NCBI GenBank assembly: GCA_006503475.1
Contig: RSEH01000085.1
Span: 99,105-163,104 of the forward strand
DNA: 64,000 bases
Direction of reading: 5' to 3'
Source of the DNA: Stentor roeselii
Lineage: Eukaryota; Ciliophora; Heterotrichea; Heterotrichida; Stentoridae
The notes beneath the pieces were generated by a model. The model was not told where the DNA came from. It saw nothing but the letters and a program-made list of their open reading frames with translations, and did not search any database. Shown one piece after another: positions 37,848 through 48,123 of this stretch (position 1 is its first letter; each line of letters opens with the position of its first letter). Position numbers and translations under genes: made by a program.

Positions 37848-38768
37848 ATGTTTCACGAAAACCATGAAAAAACAGCCAAAAATCTGGCAAAAAGCCAGTC
37901 AAAAGAAAGCAGACCTCATCGAGAAGCTTATGAAAGAATACTTAAAAAAATCGAAGGGTCCATACAAGAAGAAAAATCATTCAACCGTGAATGGCAAGAG
38001 TCACTCAAACGTCTCGACGAGGACGAGAAGAAAAAACAAGATATCAGAGAAGCGATGAATAAACATTACTTCAAACAGCTTAAAGACCAAATCGCTGAAA
38101 GAAAAACAAACCGTTATTCACAGTCTCAACCCAGAGGCACTGAAACTGAATTTATGAAAGAAGAAGGATATGTCTGGAAAGGCATGAATCGTGAAGAATG
38201 GAGAAATGTTTTAAACTGGCAAATTGAAGAAAAAAAGAAAATTAAACAGGACTTGAAAATAAAGGAAATTGAAAAAGATAGAACTAGAATTGAAAATGCT
38301 CAGAAGTCTTTAGATGATGAAATGAAGGTCAGGGAGATTAAGAAGAAAAAGGCACAGAATGATATGTGGGAAAGTTGGGAAAAAACTAGAGAAGTTGCGA
38401 GGATGCAGAAGGAACTTGAAAAAATCAGGAGATATGGAGACTCGGTGCAACCTCGTAATCAATATACTCCTGGAAAAAGGAATGGAGACTATTTTGAGAA
38501 TATTTTAAAAGGGTATGAAAAGACTTTTGGAAAAATTGAAGGGGGAATGGCTGGGAATACCGGGAAATATATTGTTTCAAGTAGAAGGTTGTTTAGGAAA
38601 AACTCGAAGAATAGCTTGATGAATGCATCGAGTTATACTAATGCATCTATTAAACTTGGAGATTTGATTAAGGAAGAGAATGAGCTTAAAACACAGAAGT
38701 TTGAATTGATGAAGATTTTAAATAAGTCCAAGGAGAAAAATAGAAGGATTAATGAATTTGAATCATAA
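37848..38768 (+). CDS. Charged coiled-coil protein, possibly ciliary
   Basis: This 306-residue protein is very rich in Lys, Glu and Arg with long predicted helices. A central block (MNKHYFKQLKDQIAERKTNRY, then GYVWKGMNREEWRNVL) is reminiscent of axonemal coiled-coil proteins of the CCDC81-like kind, but I cannot assign a family. It starts ten bases after the cyclase stop and ends twelve bases before the next gene, in a four-gene plus-strand run with gaps of 10, 12 and 4 bases. Confidence 0.55.
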   Translation: MFHENHEKTAKNLAKSQSKESRPHREAYERILKKIEGSIQEEKSFNREWQESLKRLDEDEKKKQDIREAMNKHYFKQLKDQIAERKTNRYSQSQPRGTETEFMKEEGYVWKGMNREEWRNVLNWQIEEKKKIKQDLKIKEIEKDRTRIENAQKSLDDEMKVREIKKKKAQNDMWESWEKTREVARMQKELEKIRRYGDSVQPRNQYTPGKRNGDYFENILKGYEKTFGKIEGGMAGNTGKYIVSSRRLFRKNSKNSLMNASSYTNASIKLGDLIKEENELKTQKFELMKILNKSKEKNRRINEFES

Positions 38769-38780
38769 TTAAGATTTTGT

Positions 38781-40598
38781 ATGATGGAAGAGATTTTAGG
38801 AATGGTTAATGAGTATCAAAGGAAAGCGGAGGAGGCTCGTAGGGAACTTTCTGCATATATAGACTCAATTGTTATCAGTGATGATGAACTACTTTCAAGT
38901 ATATTCGAAGTATTCGAATTCACCAAGTCACAAAACATTCCAATCACATTTATCGACAAACTTCCCGAAATTATAAATCACCTCGAAACTCAAGAACAAT
39001 CTTCAAGCATTCTTCTAAATTTTCACGAATCAATAACTTCCATCTCTTCAATCGACATCGATTCATCAGTCTCAGCTTTCACTTCACTATCAAAACAACT
39101 TTCCTGCCTTCCATTAACCAAAGGTCCTTTACTAGAAGAGCTAAAGTCAGCCCTTGAATCAAAAAAAGCAGTTTTAGTAAAAGAGCTGTCAAAAAGACTT
39201 GATTCCGAATTTCAAATCTCAAAAAACTCGATAAGAATTCTAGAAAACTTCAAAAAAACCCAAAAGTCTTTCAAAATTCTTGAAGAATGGGAAAGTTTCG
39301 AGAAAAACTGCCATTCAAGGCTTTTTTCCTTCTTTGAAGAGAGTTCTTCAAGTGTTTTTAAGGCGAAGCCTCTTTTAAACCAATCCGAGCTCAAGCTTTC
39401 CAAGCAAAAATCCTCTCATTTCGCATTAAAAGTAAAAAATTTCGAAACCTTCCTCGTATTTTTCAATCTTTTCTTCGAAATCTCACCAAGTCAGAAGTTT
39501 TGGAAGAAGACAGCAGAAGATCTGGTCGTTATTCAAGCAGAGCACTGCTCTGAAGACGAGTCTTTAAGATCTGAGTCTTTAAAACAAGCGAAAATTCTTC
39601 AAGACCTGCTGGAATCCTCATCGATTTCTTTAAATCTGTTGAAAATTATAGAAAATTCGAAGGAGTACCGTCTGCAGTCATCATGTAAACAAAAACTTTC
39701 AAATCAACAGTCACTTTTATTAAACCTGCAGGAAAAAGAAGTTGTTGAAAACTCTTTCACAATAACAGAATCCTGTCAGGCTTTCTTTCAACTAACTTCC
39801 AGCTTTTTCGACCTTCCCTGCAAGACTGAATCAGAAAAACTTCTTATTTTAAAGTCAGCGAAACAGTCTTTAATCCTTTTTCAGGTCCTCAGGTCATCAA
39901 AAACGCTTTATGACTCACATGCTCTTTCTTTGCAATTGGCCGACACTGAGTACATCTTGGAAAAAATCGACTTTTTATCATCTTTTCAAAGAAATTCACA
40001 AAAAATACCTGAACATCTTTTTTACCTTCTTGATTATTCTGACCTGTCTGCTTTTTATGAAATCGACTTGGCAAAAACAAGGGAAAGACTTGTAGAGATC
40101 AATCAAGAAGAACTGAAAAATATCTGCAAACCTCTGAATTTTGCGTTATTTGAAGAAAATTCCAAGTTTCAAGAGCAGGTTTTAATGCGCGCTATTAGTT
40201 TTGTTAGAGAAAATTTTATTTTAAGGTACCTTCCAATGAGACTTAGCAGTGGATTAATCGGTTCTGTGATTGACACCTTGATTGATGTGACTGTTGACCA
40301 GATATTACAAAAAGATGATATTTTTTTAAAGGACTTTCAAACAATCAAACATTTTTTTACTTTGATTTTTAACATTCGTGATGTTTTTCAAGGGGAAAAC
40401 CCGACGAAGTTCTGTTTGAAGTGGGATAGACTTGAAGCCTTACTTGGAATCATTGAAGGAAAGTTGGTCGATATTTTAAGCATGTTTAAACAAGGAAGGT
40501 ATGACGGGCTTTTTAATCTTAGAGAACTTCGCAAGTTGATTGAAGCACTTTTTGAAGATAATGATAAGAGAAGGGCTGCTCTTAGTCAGATTAATTAA
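38781..40598 (+). CDS. ZW10/Dsl1-type tethering protein (tentative)
   Basis: This 605-residue all-helical protein starts MMEEILGMVNEYQ. Its last 60 residues (LEALLGIIEGKLVDILSMF, then FNLRELRKLIEALFEDNDKRRAALSQI) resemble the C-terminus of ZW10 and RINT1, where l...ei..LI.AlF..t..R...l..I closes the protein. ZW10 works in the NRZ/Dsl1 complex that tethers Golgi-derived vesicles at the ER, and at kinetochores in animals. The central region is leucine-, serine- and glutamate-rich as in that family but not diagnostic. RINT1-like is an alternative. Confidence 0.5.
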   Translation: MMEEILGMVNEYQRKAEEARRELSAYIDSIVISDDELLSSIFEVFEFTKSQNIPITFIDKLPEIINHLETQEQSSSILLNFHESITSISSIDIDSSVSAFTSLSKQLSCLPLTKGPLLEELKSALESKKAVLVKELSKRLDSEFQISKNSIRILENFKKTQKSFKILEEWESFEKNCHSRLFSFFEESSSSVFKAKPLLNQSELKLSKQKSSHFALKVKNFETFLVFFNLFFEISPSQKFWKKTAEDLVVIQAEHCSEDESLRSESLKQAKILQDLLESSSISLNLLKIIENSKEYRLQSSCKQKLSNQQSLLLNLQEKEVVENSFTITESCQAFFQLTSSFFDLPCKTESEKLLILKSAKQSLILFQVLRSSKTLYDSHALSLQLADTEYILEKIDFLSSFQRNSQKIPEHLFYLLDYSDLSAFYEIDLAKTRERLVEINQEELKNICKPLNFALFEENSKFQEQVLMRAISFVRENFILRYLPMRLSSGLIGSVIDTLIDVTVDQILQKDDIFLKDFQTIKHFFTLIFNIRDVFQGENPTKFCLKWDRLEALLGIIEGKLVDILSMFKQGRYDGLFNLRELRKLIEALFEDNDKRRAALSQIN

Positions 40599-40602
40599 TA
40601 AT

Positions 40603-43395
40603 ATGCCTAAAGCCAATCTTCAGCGCAAACTTAATTGCAAGGTACTTCTTCCTATGGTTATCGGAATGATTTGTACACTCCTTGCGGCTTATGTCCCTTT
40701 TTATCTTAGCTTTCCTTCTTGGATTGACTCGATTACTGATGATATGATTGATGACCGCAAAGAAACTTTGAAAACTTTAAGTAATTATCTTGCACTTGCT
40801 GCGGGAACATCAATGGACTACGTCTCCGACTTTTTGCTTCTATCACTTAATCTCTACAACAAATACTACACCAACACCCTATCCTCAAAAAAATCATTTA
40901 CCGGTGCGGACAACTACGTGAACGCAAATCTATTCGTAAACAACCTAACAGGTCCCGTCTTCGGTTTCAACTCATCCCAAAACAAAAGTTTCGACGTATC
41001 AATGTGGTACTTGCAAGAGACCTATTTCATAAACCAGATCACAGACGTTCAAACCTTATCCAACCTGCGAGACTCTGCAGTTTTTGATTCATTCACTCAA
41101 CCAATAATAAAACTAGGAAATCCTTCAGGTTCAAAGAGTTTTTTTCAAAGGTCTTTAATAGGCTTCGAACACGATGGACTTTTCTATTCAACTCCAACAG
41201 AAGCTCGAAGTTATTACAACTCGCATAACGCCTCTCGCGATTGCAAGTTCAATGAAGGCAGGCCTGTTCCTTTGTACGACCCGAGATGTCGGCCTTGGTT
41301 TGACATGGCGAAAAATAAGGAAAAAATTAATCAGGTGTCGATCACTGAGCCTTATGTTTTTGCTGATGGAGGATATATTGGACAGACTTTTTGTGTTGGG
41401 ATCTGGAATGACTCGGATAGTTTTCGGTTTGCTTCTTGTATTGATTATGATATGACTTTGCTTAGGTCGAAAATTGATGTTATTGATAAGGGGAAAACTA
41501 CTTATGCTTTCGCTGTTAGCCCTGAAGGACAGACTTTTGTTCATCCTGGGTTTAATGGGTCTTGTCAGAATGCTGATAAATGTTTAAGTAGTATTACTCT
41601 TATTGAAATGAAGGGAGCAAGCAAGGAAGAAAAAGACGAATTTCAAAGAAAAGTCGTAGATCGTTTCCAAGACAAAGAAATTTTCATAGAAAAGTATAAG
41701 AAAAATGGGAAAAAAATTATTATCGCCGTCGCTCCAATATTTGGAAAGGTTTTTATGGGAGGTGCAGCTAAAGTAGGAGATATTGGATTAAGGATGCAGG
41801 AAAGCAAAATGACTGACCCATTTGATGACCTAAAAGATGAACTCAATCAGCTGATGTATATTGAAGGAGTAGCCTTATTGATAATCATCACAGTCGTACT
41901 TGTTTTCTGCTGGATTCTTACTAGATATGTGACTCTTCAAATCATTAAACCAATTGATAACCTTATTGAAATTTTAGAACGTTTGAAGGACGGAGATGTT
42001 GATATTAATATAGAGGATCATTACCAGCTCTGCTCTAAAGAATTGACAAAACTCTACACGGTGTTCATGAAGCTGAAAATTGTTTTGAAATTTGGAAAAA
42101 AATCATATTTTACTGAGGACTCTGAAGCACTTATTAACTATGCTCAGGCTTTAACACTTTTTCTTGAATTTCGGAATATGGAACGTGCTGGGACCTGTTA
42201 CAACAACATGGGTGTTATTCACTTACGTCACCACCGTTTCCAAGAAGCCATCGCATGCTTCGCAAAAGCTTACGAGTTATCTCAAAACTTAAAAGACAAG
42301 CCAGACCTTTTAAACAAGCGTAAAAAGATGTTAGCGACGACAATGTTATCCTTAAAAAAATTCGAAGGAAAGCCTCCTCAGTTGATGTTAGACCTGATAG
42401 AGACCTACCGTTCTCGAAAAGAATATACAAGAGCAGTCGAGTGCTTGATAGTCTTAGCCGAGCACACAGTTTCCCGAGTCTCTCTTTCCGAAGGTTTTTT
42501 AAACGAGGCAGAAGACCTAGTCGACAAAGACCTGGCTTCAGGTATTCCAAAAGAAATCCTATACGCGAAGATCATTTATTGCCGAGGACTTCTGCTAGTC
42601 CAAAAAGGAAATCTTCGAGAAGGCTGCGAAACTTTCATCAACTGTCTCTCGATGTATAAAATTTTCGACCCTGAGACAAGGTCAAAGGCTTTAGCAAGGT
42701 TAAAAGAAATTTACTCGGACTTCACAACTGAAAACGAATATTTTGAAATAGCTGAAGAAGGATGTAAAAATCTTGCGAAAGATGTGGTCTTGGTTGTTGA
42801 TTATAGCATTTCTATGAATGGCAGCAGGATTCAAAGGACCTTGGCCGGCTTTTGTCGACTTGTTGAATCGAGTTTAAAGGCTGAAGATCGGGTGGCTTTT
42901 ATCACTTTTAATAAAACTTGCAATATTGCCTTTAACTTAACACCCAGAGGACCTGAAAGTAAGGTTTTACAGGAAAAGATTATGAAGTGGGACTCACCCA
43001 AAGGGGCTACTTCGTTTTATGATGCGATTAATTTGAGCTTGCAGGAGTTTCTGGCTTATGGACCTATTCAAGAGTTTTCTGTTCCTTTTGATGAAGGGAA
43101 AGTTCAGAAGGAGGTTAGACTTCAGTGGATTGTTGCTCTTGTGGATGGAGAGGATAACTCGAGTAGTTATACTGCCAGGCAGATTAAGAAGAAAATTGCT
43201 AAGACTAGTGTCAATTTAATCATCATTGGACTTAACTTGCCTAAAGAAATCAAGGATATTATGAAGGGACTTTGTCATGCAACTACTCGAGGTATTTATA
43301 TTGACTCACCAAATATAAGTGACTTGGATAAAGCTTTTCAAACTATTTCTATACTCATCTCTTCCAAGATAGAAAACTTAGAAAGTTTGGATTAG
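40603..43395 (+). CDS. Cache-HAMP-TPR-VWA membrane receptor
   Basis: This 930-residue protein has, in order: TM1 (about residues 15-37); an extracellular Cache-type sensor with RPVPLYDPRCRPWFDMAK and ITEPYVFADGGYIGQTFCV, a signature shared with voltage-gated calcium-channel alpha-2-delta subunits; TM2 (about 418-442); a HAMP-like segment (IIKPIDNLIEILERLKDGD); TPR-like helices (about 510-640); and a C-terminal VWA domain from about 727 whose MIDAS motif DYSIS (D733-S735-S737) is intact. Such Cache/VWA receptors are typical of ciliates. The open frame begins earlier, but the ATG at 40603 follows TTAATAAT and leaves a four-base gap to the previous stop. Confidence 0.82.
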   Translation: MPKANLQRKLNCKVLLPMVIGMICTLLAAYVPFYLSFPSWIDSITDDMIDDRKETLKTLSNYLALAAGTSMDYVSDFLLLSLNLYNKYYTNTLSSKKSFTGADNYVNANLFVNNLTGPVFGFNSSQNKSFDVSMWYLQETYFINQITDVQTLSNLRDSAVFDSFTQPIIKLGNPSGSKSFFQRSLIGFEHDGLFYSTPTEARSYYNSHNASRDCKFNEGRPVPLYDPRCRPWFDMAKNKEKINQVSITEPYVFADGGYIGQTFCVGIWNDSDSFRFASCIDYDMTLLRSKIDVIDKGKTTYAFAVSPEGQTFVHPGFNGSCQNADKCLSSITLIEMKGASKEEKDEFQRKVVDRFQDKEIFIEKYKKNGKKIIIAVAPIFGKVFMGGAAKVGDIGLRMQESKMTDPFDDLKDELNQLMYIEGVALLIIITVVLVFCWILTRYVTLQIIKPIDNLIEILERLKDGDVDINIEDHYQLCSKELTKLYTVFMKLKIVLKFGKKSYFTEDSEALINYAQALTLFLEFRNMERAGTCYNNMGVIHLRHHRFQEAIACFAKAYELSQNLKDKPDLLNKRKKMLATTMLSLKKFEGKPPQLMLDLIETYRSRKEYTRAVECLIVLAEHTVSRVSLSEGFLNEAEDLVDKDLASGIPKEILYAKIIYCRGLLLVQKGNLREGCETFINCLSMYKIFDPETRSKALARLKEIYSDFTTENEYFEIAEEGCKNLAKDVVLVVDYSISMNGSRIQRTLAGFCRLVESSLKAEDRVAFITFNKTCNIAFNLTPRGPESKVLQEKIMKWDSPKGATSFYDAINLSLQEFLAYGPIQEFSVPFDEGKVQKEVRLQWIVALVDGEDNSSSYTARQIKKKIAKTSVNLIIIGLNLPKEIKDIMKGLCHATTRGIYIDSPNISDLDKAFQTISILISSKIENLESLD

Positions 43396-43592
43396 CTGTA
43401 ATTAGCTTTAAGATAATGTTAGTTTAGATAAAGAATAATAAAGTCAATTTAATTTACATTAATGATTACTAACTTGAAATATTCATTTAGAGTCTTTTAA
43501 TATTTTAAGCAATTAAACATATCATATTTGATGAAATTTATAATAAATACACATCGCAACTCACTTAAGAGTTTTTGATTATAACTAACTAA
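43396..43592. other. Short AT-rich spacer
   Basis: This spacer lies between the VWA receptor stop and the likely end of the decayed B-box/kelch gene. No feature was recognised. Confidence 0.3.
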
Positions 43593-44463
43593 CTAATTAA
43601 TTATTTTTTTTATCCATTCTGTGATTTCTTCTCTTGAATTATGAAAGCTAGCAATGATTAAATTTTCTTGTAAGTCAATGATATCAACTTGTTATCAAAT
43701 ACGATCTCTATGTTCATTACATTCTATTTAAAATTTACTTGCTTCATAAGCATAACACTCTAATCTTAAATACCTGCTTCTAACTTACCAACTGAATAAG
43801 CCATACAGTCTAATATAACTTGCATTCTATCTAAAATTAACCTGTTTATCCTGACTGTCTAATCAATAAAACAATCTAAATTCAAGGTACCTGCACGAAT
43901 ATACTGTCTTATTATCTAGACTTGCTGCTTGGAAATAACTCAAATCTGTTGAGATTAACCAGGTTCCAAAAAATTTTCAGCTTCTTTTTTTGAATAGTTG
44001 ACTTGTAAGTCGTACCTATTTTTCATTAACAGACTAAATAAGGTATGCCTTTTATATCTCACAGTCTACTTAAAAAAACCTGATTCAGCCTTACCTTGTT
44101 CCATAATACAAGCTATTTTATTCAACCTTTTCAAGTTCATACCTAAAATTTTTCACATTCTAATTTGATTTACCTTGTTTTTTTTACTCACTTTATATAT
44201 AAGACTATAATTTGTTGTTTTCTTCAACATTTCTTTTTAAATCAACTTGCTTCTTAGTTTCACGTTTTTTTTCTTTATATTTTTAGCGATCTTATGAAAT
44301 AAACCTTTTTAAATAAACAAGCTGAATATCTAGTGCCTGAATAATCCCAACCTAATAATTTTAACAATCTTTTCGTTGAAACCTTTTGTTTTAAACCATC
44401 TGAGTGAATAAAACCTGAACAAAATCAACCTTTTTATTTTTTGCCTTGATATTAGTCACTATC
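43593..44463 (-). pseudogene. Decayed kelch-type 3' half of a B-box gene
   Basis: Downstream of the intact B-box segment, the minus strand shows broken coding blocks in shifting frames with many stops. Examples are VDFVQ/FIHSDGLKQKV, then YSGTRYSACLFKKVYF (kelch repeats often read ..SACLY....yffGG), and close to the end DIIDLQENLIIASFHNSREE with TEWIKKIIN before a TAG at 43593-43595. Too many stops and frame changes exist to be explained by 15-base introns. I read it as a decayed beta-propeller half. The alternative is chance similarity in AT-rich DNA. Confidence 0.45.
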
Positions 44464-45183
44464 TTAATCGAGATGACCTTCATCTTGTTTACAATCTGCT
44501 TCATTGTTACAAAATAATAAATATCTTTGACTAGCCAAACATGTAGCACTTGTAATGTTTTCCGGAAATTTAACTTTAACCACTTTTTCATTTACTCGAG
44601 TGATTGCTTTCTGTTTGTCTACAGGGTTTTCTACAGGATCTGAGATTCGCTCATTGTCTGAATTTTAAGTACTTAGAGTCTTTGTAAATTGTATTTTTTT
44701 GGGTTTTGAAGGCATTTTTACTGTCTTTGTTTTACCTTCTTCCTTGGCTTCACGAATTTCTGATGATGGCAGCTTGATTGAGTCATGACTTGGCTTCAAG
44801 GCATTGGATTCCTGTTGGTTATGTCTAAAAGTGCATGTGCTGCGAATGTCTTCGATAATCCTTCGAAGAAATGTGGTGTCTATCGTAACTCTTCTCAGTT
44901 CTTCAATATTTTTAAGGTTAGCGTTTAGCCTTGAAAATTCTTTGATTGTTGAGTTCATTTCTTGTTTTAGCTTAGTTATAAGATGACTGTAATGGTTGAT
45001 TATGCACATTTTCTCTTTTTCTATTTCATTAGCTAATCTTTGAAGATTCGAAAGCCTTTCTATTGTTTTCTTGTGATCTGAGAAATGAATGAAAGCGTGA
45101 TCTATGCATAACCAGATCTCATTTTTGCATGATTTGCAGATTGTTTCCCCCGAATTAGGACAATTTTCGATTTCGCACTTCAT
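44464..45183 (-). CDS. B-box zinc finger protein, apparently truncated
   Basis: This protein starts MKCEIENCPNSGE with a B-box-like zinc finger in residues 3-40 (Cys pairs at the start, CKSC, then CIDHAFIHFSDHKK), followed by a coiled coil (about 40-110) and a Lys-rich linker. A 15-base intron (44658-44672) removes a TAA and extends the protein to 234 residues with VVKVKFPENITSATCLASQRYLLFCNN, which looks like the entry into a kelch propeller. The frame then stops and the sequence decays. It may still be expressed as a truncated protein. The more upstream ATG at 45210 is less likely. Confidence 0.55.
44658..44672 (-). other. 15-base intron in the B-box gene
   Basis: On the minus strand this reads GTACTTAAAATTCAG, including an in-frame TAA. 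Splicing continues the frame for 64 further residues of coding-like sequence. A is present at position 10. Confidence 0.65.
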
Positions 45184-46884
45184 GTTTATTATAATTGTAA
45201 AATAAATCATATGAAGATTGAATAATTTACATTCTTTATCAGTGATCAGGAGTTTAAACTAAAGACTTGAAATAATATAATCTATATCAAGAAGGAATGT
45301 TTTCTTAAGTAAAGTACCGATGAAACTAGCTCTTTTATCTTCAGTTCAAAGTTTTTATAAAATTTTAAAAAGTTAAATGAAAATCAAGAATGGATCAATC
45401 AATTAAATTCTTAAGTTGTCTTTCTTTTCCTAAGATCAATCATCACAATCTGATGACTTGATACCCTAGGTCAAATTCACTCAAAGTCTAACTTTTTCAT
45501 CATAGCCTTTAATGAGGTTATTTTTTTCAGGTTTCAAGTTTATTCAAGTAATATTTAGAGTTTTTTCAAAGGTTTTGTAAACTTATGACAAAATCTCACT
45601 TACAATCCAGCAATTCTATTATCACTTTTTACAAGAATAAAATATTAATTCCCTAATTCGAATCCATTTGAATCTTCTATTTTCTCTAATATCAATTAAC
45701 TTTCAGAATACTTTTAAATGTTTTTCCAAACCAAAACTCTCAAAATTTTGCCGAATTCATTAACGTGATGCCATCTTCAAGTAAATATTGTGACGTTTAG
45801 TGACTAATAAGTGAGGTTCCAAGATATTCTGTATACAGAAGAGATTTCAATATAATTAACTTCACGACTTGGATGGTAAAATTAGACTGTTCAGCTCAAT
45901 GAATGATTAACACTTTTGGCAAGCGATTCAAGAATTTTACATATGATTGAAGCTTAATTGTTATAAATTTTGTTGAAATTGGAATATTAAGGTTAGGGAA
46001 CAACAAATCTTGTATCGATGATACCTTTTTCGTCGTGTTTTAAAAGTTTACACTTTTCTTGAAAAACCTATGCTTTTTTGTATGAGATACCCTGAGAAAG
46101 TGCTTGGAAGGAATGAATTTGACTTTTTAGTTGAATTTTAGATGGTTTTGAGTCATCCTTTAAACTTTTAGAATGATTTTGGGTGCCTGGATTTGTATTT
46201 AGATAAATATTATATATCAAAAGTTAAATCTAAGGTTTTATAAATATCAATCAAAAGGAGTGAAGAGAATTAATTATAAAATATAAAAGGACTATTTTTT
46301 TAACTTACAAAAATTAGGGTATTGCTGAACATTCCATGGGTTCTAAATAAAACAAGGCTTCATAGTCTTAGTATTCTGCTAGATAGAGAGAATCAATACA
46401 TCACAAAATGTCAATTTCATAATTAGCTATATTTTTTTATAAAACTCTCTCAAACTTATTAAAATCAGGACGTATAATACATTAATATTAATCTATTAAT
46501 TTATAATTTGTCATTTTTACTCATAATTTCAATAAAATCATACACTATTTTTCACTTCACATCTAATTACTATTAAGTATGATTTCTGATTAAACTGAGT
46601 TAAATCTCTCCACAGATCATTCCACTTTTCCAGGGTATCTTCCAAGGGCCGTCAACTGTAAACTAATTTTTTTCCTTTATTTTCTAAAACGGATATCAGA
46701 GAAACATAATTTTGAAAGATAAAGCTCCGAAAATCCCTAAATAATTAAACTTTGATTACTAATAATCTTAACCTTTATAAAACTTTCTCAATACAATCAC
46801 TAAAAAATGACATACAACTAATCATCAATAAAAAACCTAATCACTAAACTCTAAATTATCTTCTCCCCTTAAACCTCCAATATA
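45184..46884. other. 1.7 kb AT-rich intergenic region
   Basis: No open frame above trivial size, RNA gene or repeat was seen. The last 150 bases before the carrier gene become A/C/T-rich and G-poor, like other upstream regions here. It forms the divergent spacer between the B-box remnant and the ADP/ATP carrier. Confidence 0.45.
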
Positions 46885-47790
46885 ATGGTTGACCTTAGCC
46901 TTTTATTCGATTTCGCTCTGGGTGGAGCCTCAGCCGGTTTCTCAAAGACCTTAATAGCTCCAATAGAGCGAGTAAAGCTTTTGTTGCAACTGCAAGACGC
47001 CTCCCATACAATCACGACAGAAAAAAAATACAAAGGTGCAATCGATTGTTTCCAGCGAATTTACAAAGAACAAGGTTTCCGTAGTTACTGGAGAGGCAAT
47101 CTAAGCAACGTGATCCGTTATTTCCCAGGTCAAGCCATAAGTTTTTCAATGAAAGACCTAATCCGAAAAAAATTCCCTTCACAAAAAAACGACTCTTACC
47201 TAAAAAAATTCTCAAACAACCTCTTCGCCGGAGGAGCAGCAGGTTCAATAGCAGTCATCGTGGGGTACCCTTTAGATTTCATCAGAACTCGCCTTGCAGC
47301 TGACGTGGGAGCTCAAAAAGAACAAAGAGAATTCTTAAACATGCGAGATGTCGTCTCAAAAATTTACAAATCTGAAGGAATCACTGGAATTTTCAGAGGA
47401 ATTTCAATTTCTGTTGTTTTTGCTTTTGTGTACAGGGCTTGTTACTTTGGGATCTTTGATAGCACGAAGGAAATCATGAAGATTGATATGAATCAGATTA
47501 GTTTTGTTAGGGCTTGGCTTTTGGCACAGGTTTCTACTTTGATTGCTGGACAACTTGCTTATCCTTTTGATACTGTTAGGAGGAGACTTATGATGCAGAG
47601 TGGAAGGAAGGATGCTCTTTATTTGAATAGTAGGGACTGCTTTAGGATGATTCTTAAGAAGGAAGGAGTTAATGGCTTTTATAAAGGTGCTGTAAGTAAT
47701 ATGTTCAGAGGTACTGGGGCTGCCTTGGCTCTTGCGTTTTATAACAAAGTTCAAGCCTATCTTGGATATCATTCGAGATTTTCTGAATAA
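46885..47790 (+). CDS. Mitochondrial ADP/ATP carrier
   Basis: This 301-residue inner-membrane carrier exchanges cytosolic ADP for matrix ATP. Three mitochondrial carrier repeats carry the Px[DE]xx[RK] signatures: PIERVK, PLDFIR and PFDTVR. The third is followed by RRLMMQ, forming the RRRMMM-like sequence diagnostic of ADP/ATP translocases (here RRRLMM, with Leu replacing one Met). The length and the six hydrophobic segments are as expected. The start ATG follows AATATA. Coding-strand composition changes abruptly near 47330-47400 without affecting the protein. Confidence 0.94.
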   Translation: MVDLSLLFDFALGGASAGFSKTLIAPIERVKLLLQLQDASHTITTEKKYKGAIDCFQRIYKEQGFRSYWRGNLSNVIRYFPGQAISFSMKDLIRKKFPSQKNDSYLKKFSNNLFAGGAAGSIAVIVGYPLDFIRTRLAADVGAQKEQREFLNMRDVVSKIYKSEGITGIFRGISISVVFAFVYRACYFGIFDSTKEIMKIDMNQISFVRAWLLAQVSTLIAGQLAYPFDTVRRRLMMQSGRKDALYLNSRDCFRMILKKEGVNGFYKGAVSNMFRGTGAALALAFYNKVQAYLGYHSRFSE

Positions 47791-48123
47791 GGAAGAAACT
47801 AATTAAAATTGAATAGGAATAATCACTGATTAGAACTGTCAATGAGTTTATAGGTTGGGTTGAGAAATAATTTACTTTTGGATCAGATTAGAATTTCTGG
47901 TTGAAACCAAAGTACCCAGAAGAATATTTTCCTAATAAAACTTCCGTTCTCAACAATTAAATGATAAATTCTCCTAAACTACCCTTTGACGATCCCATCA
48001 GTTCCTTGAAGTCTCTCATTCTAACCAAAAAATAATCCAATAAACTTAAAATCATCAACCCAAAAAAATCTTCATCACTCCACCAAAAATCTCTAAAATG
48101 CTACAAATTCTATTCCAATAAAA
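47791..48123. other. Convergent intergenic region, no gene seen
   Basis: These 333 AT-rich bases lie between the carrier and the ATPase-like gene. Nothing recognised. Confidence 0.4.

Noticed and set aside
45640-45680. tRNA-like AATTCGAATCC
   Set aside because: The T-loop-like word has no matching acceptor, D or anticodon arms nearby.
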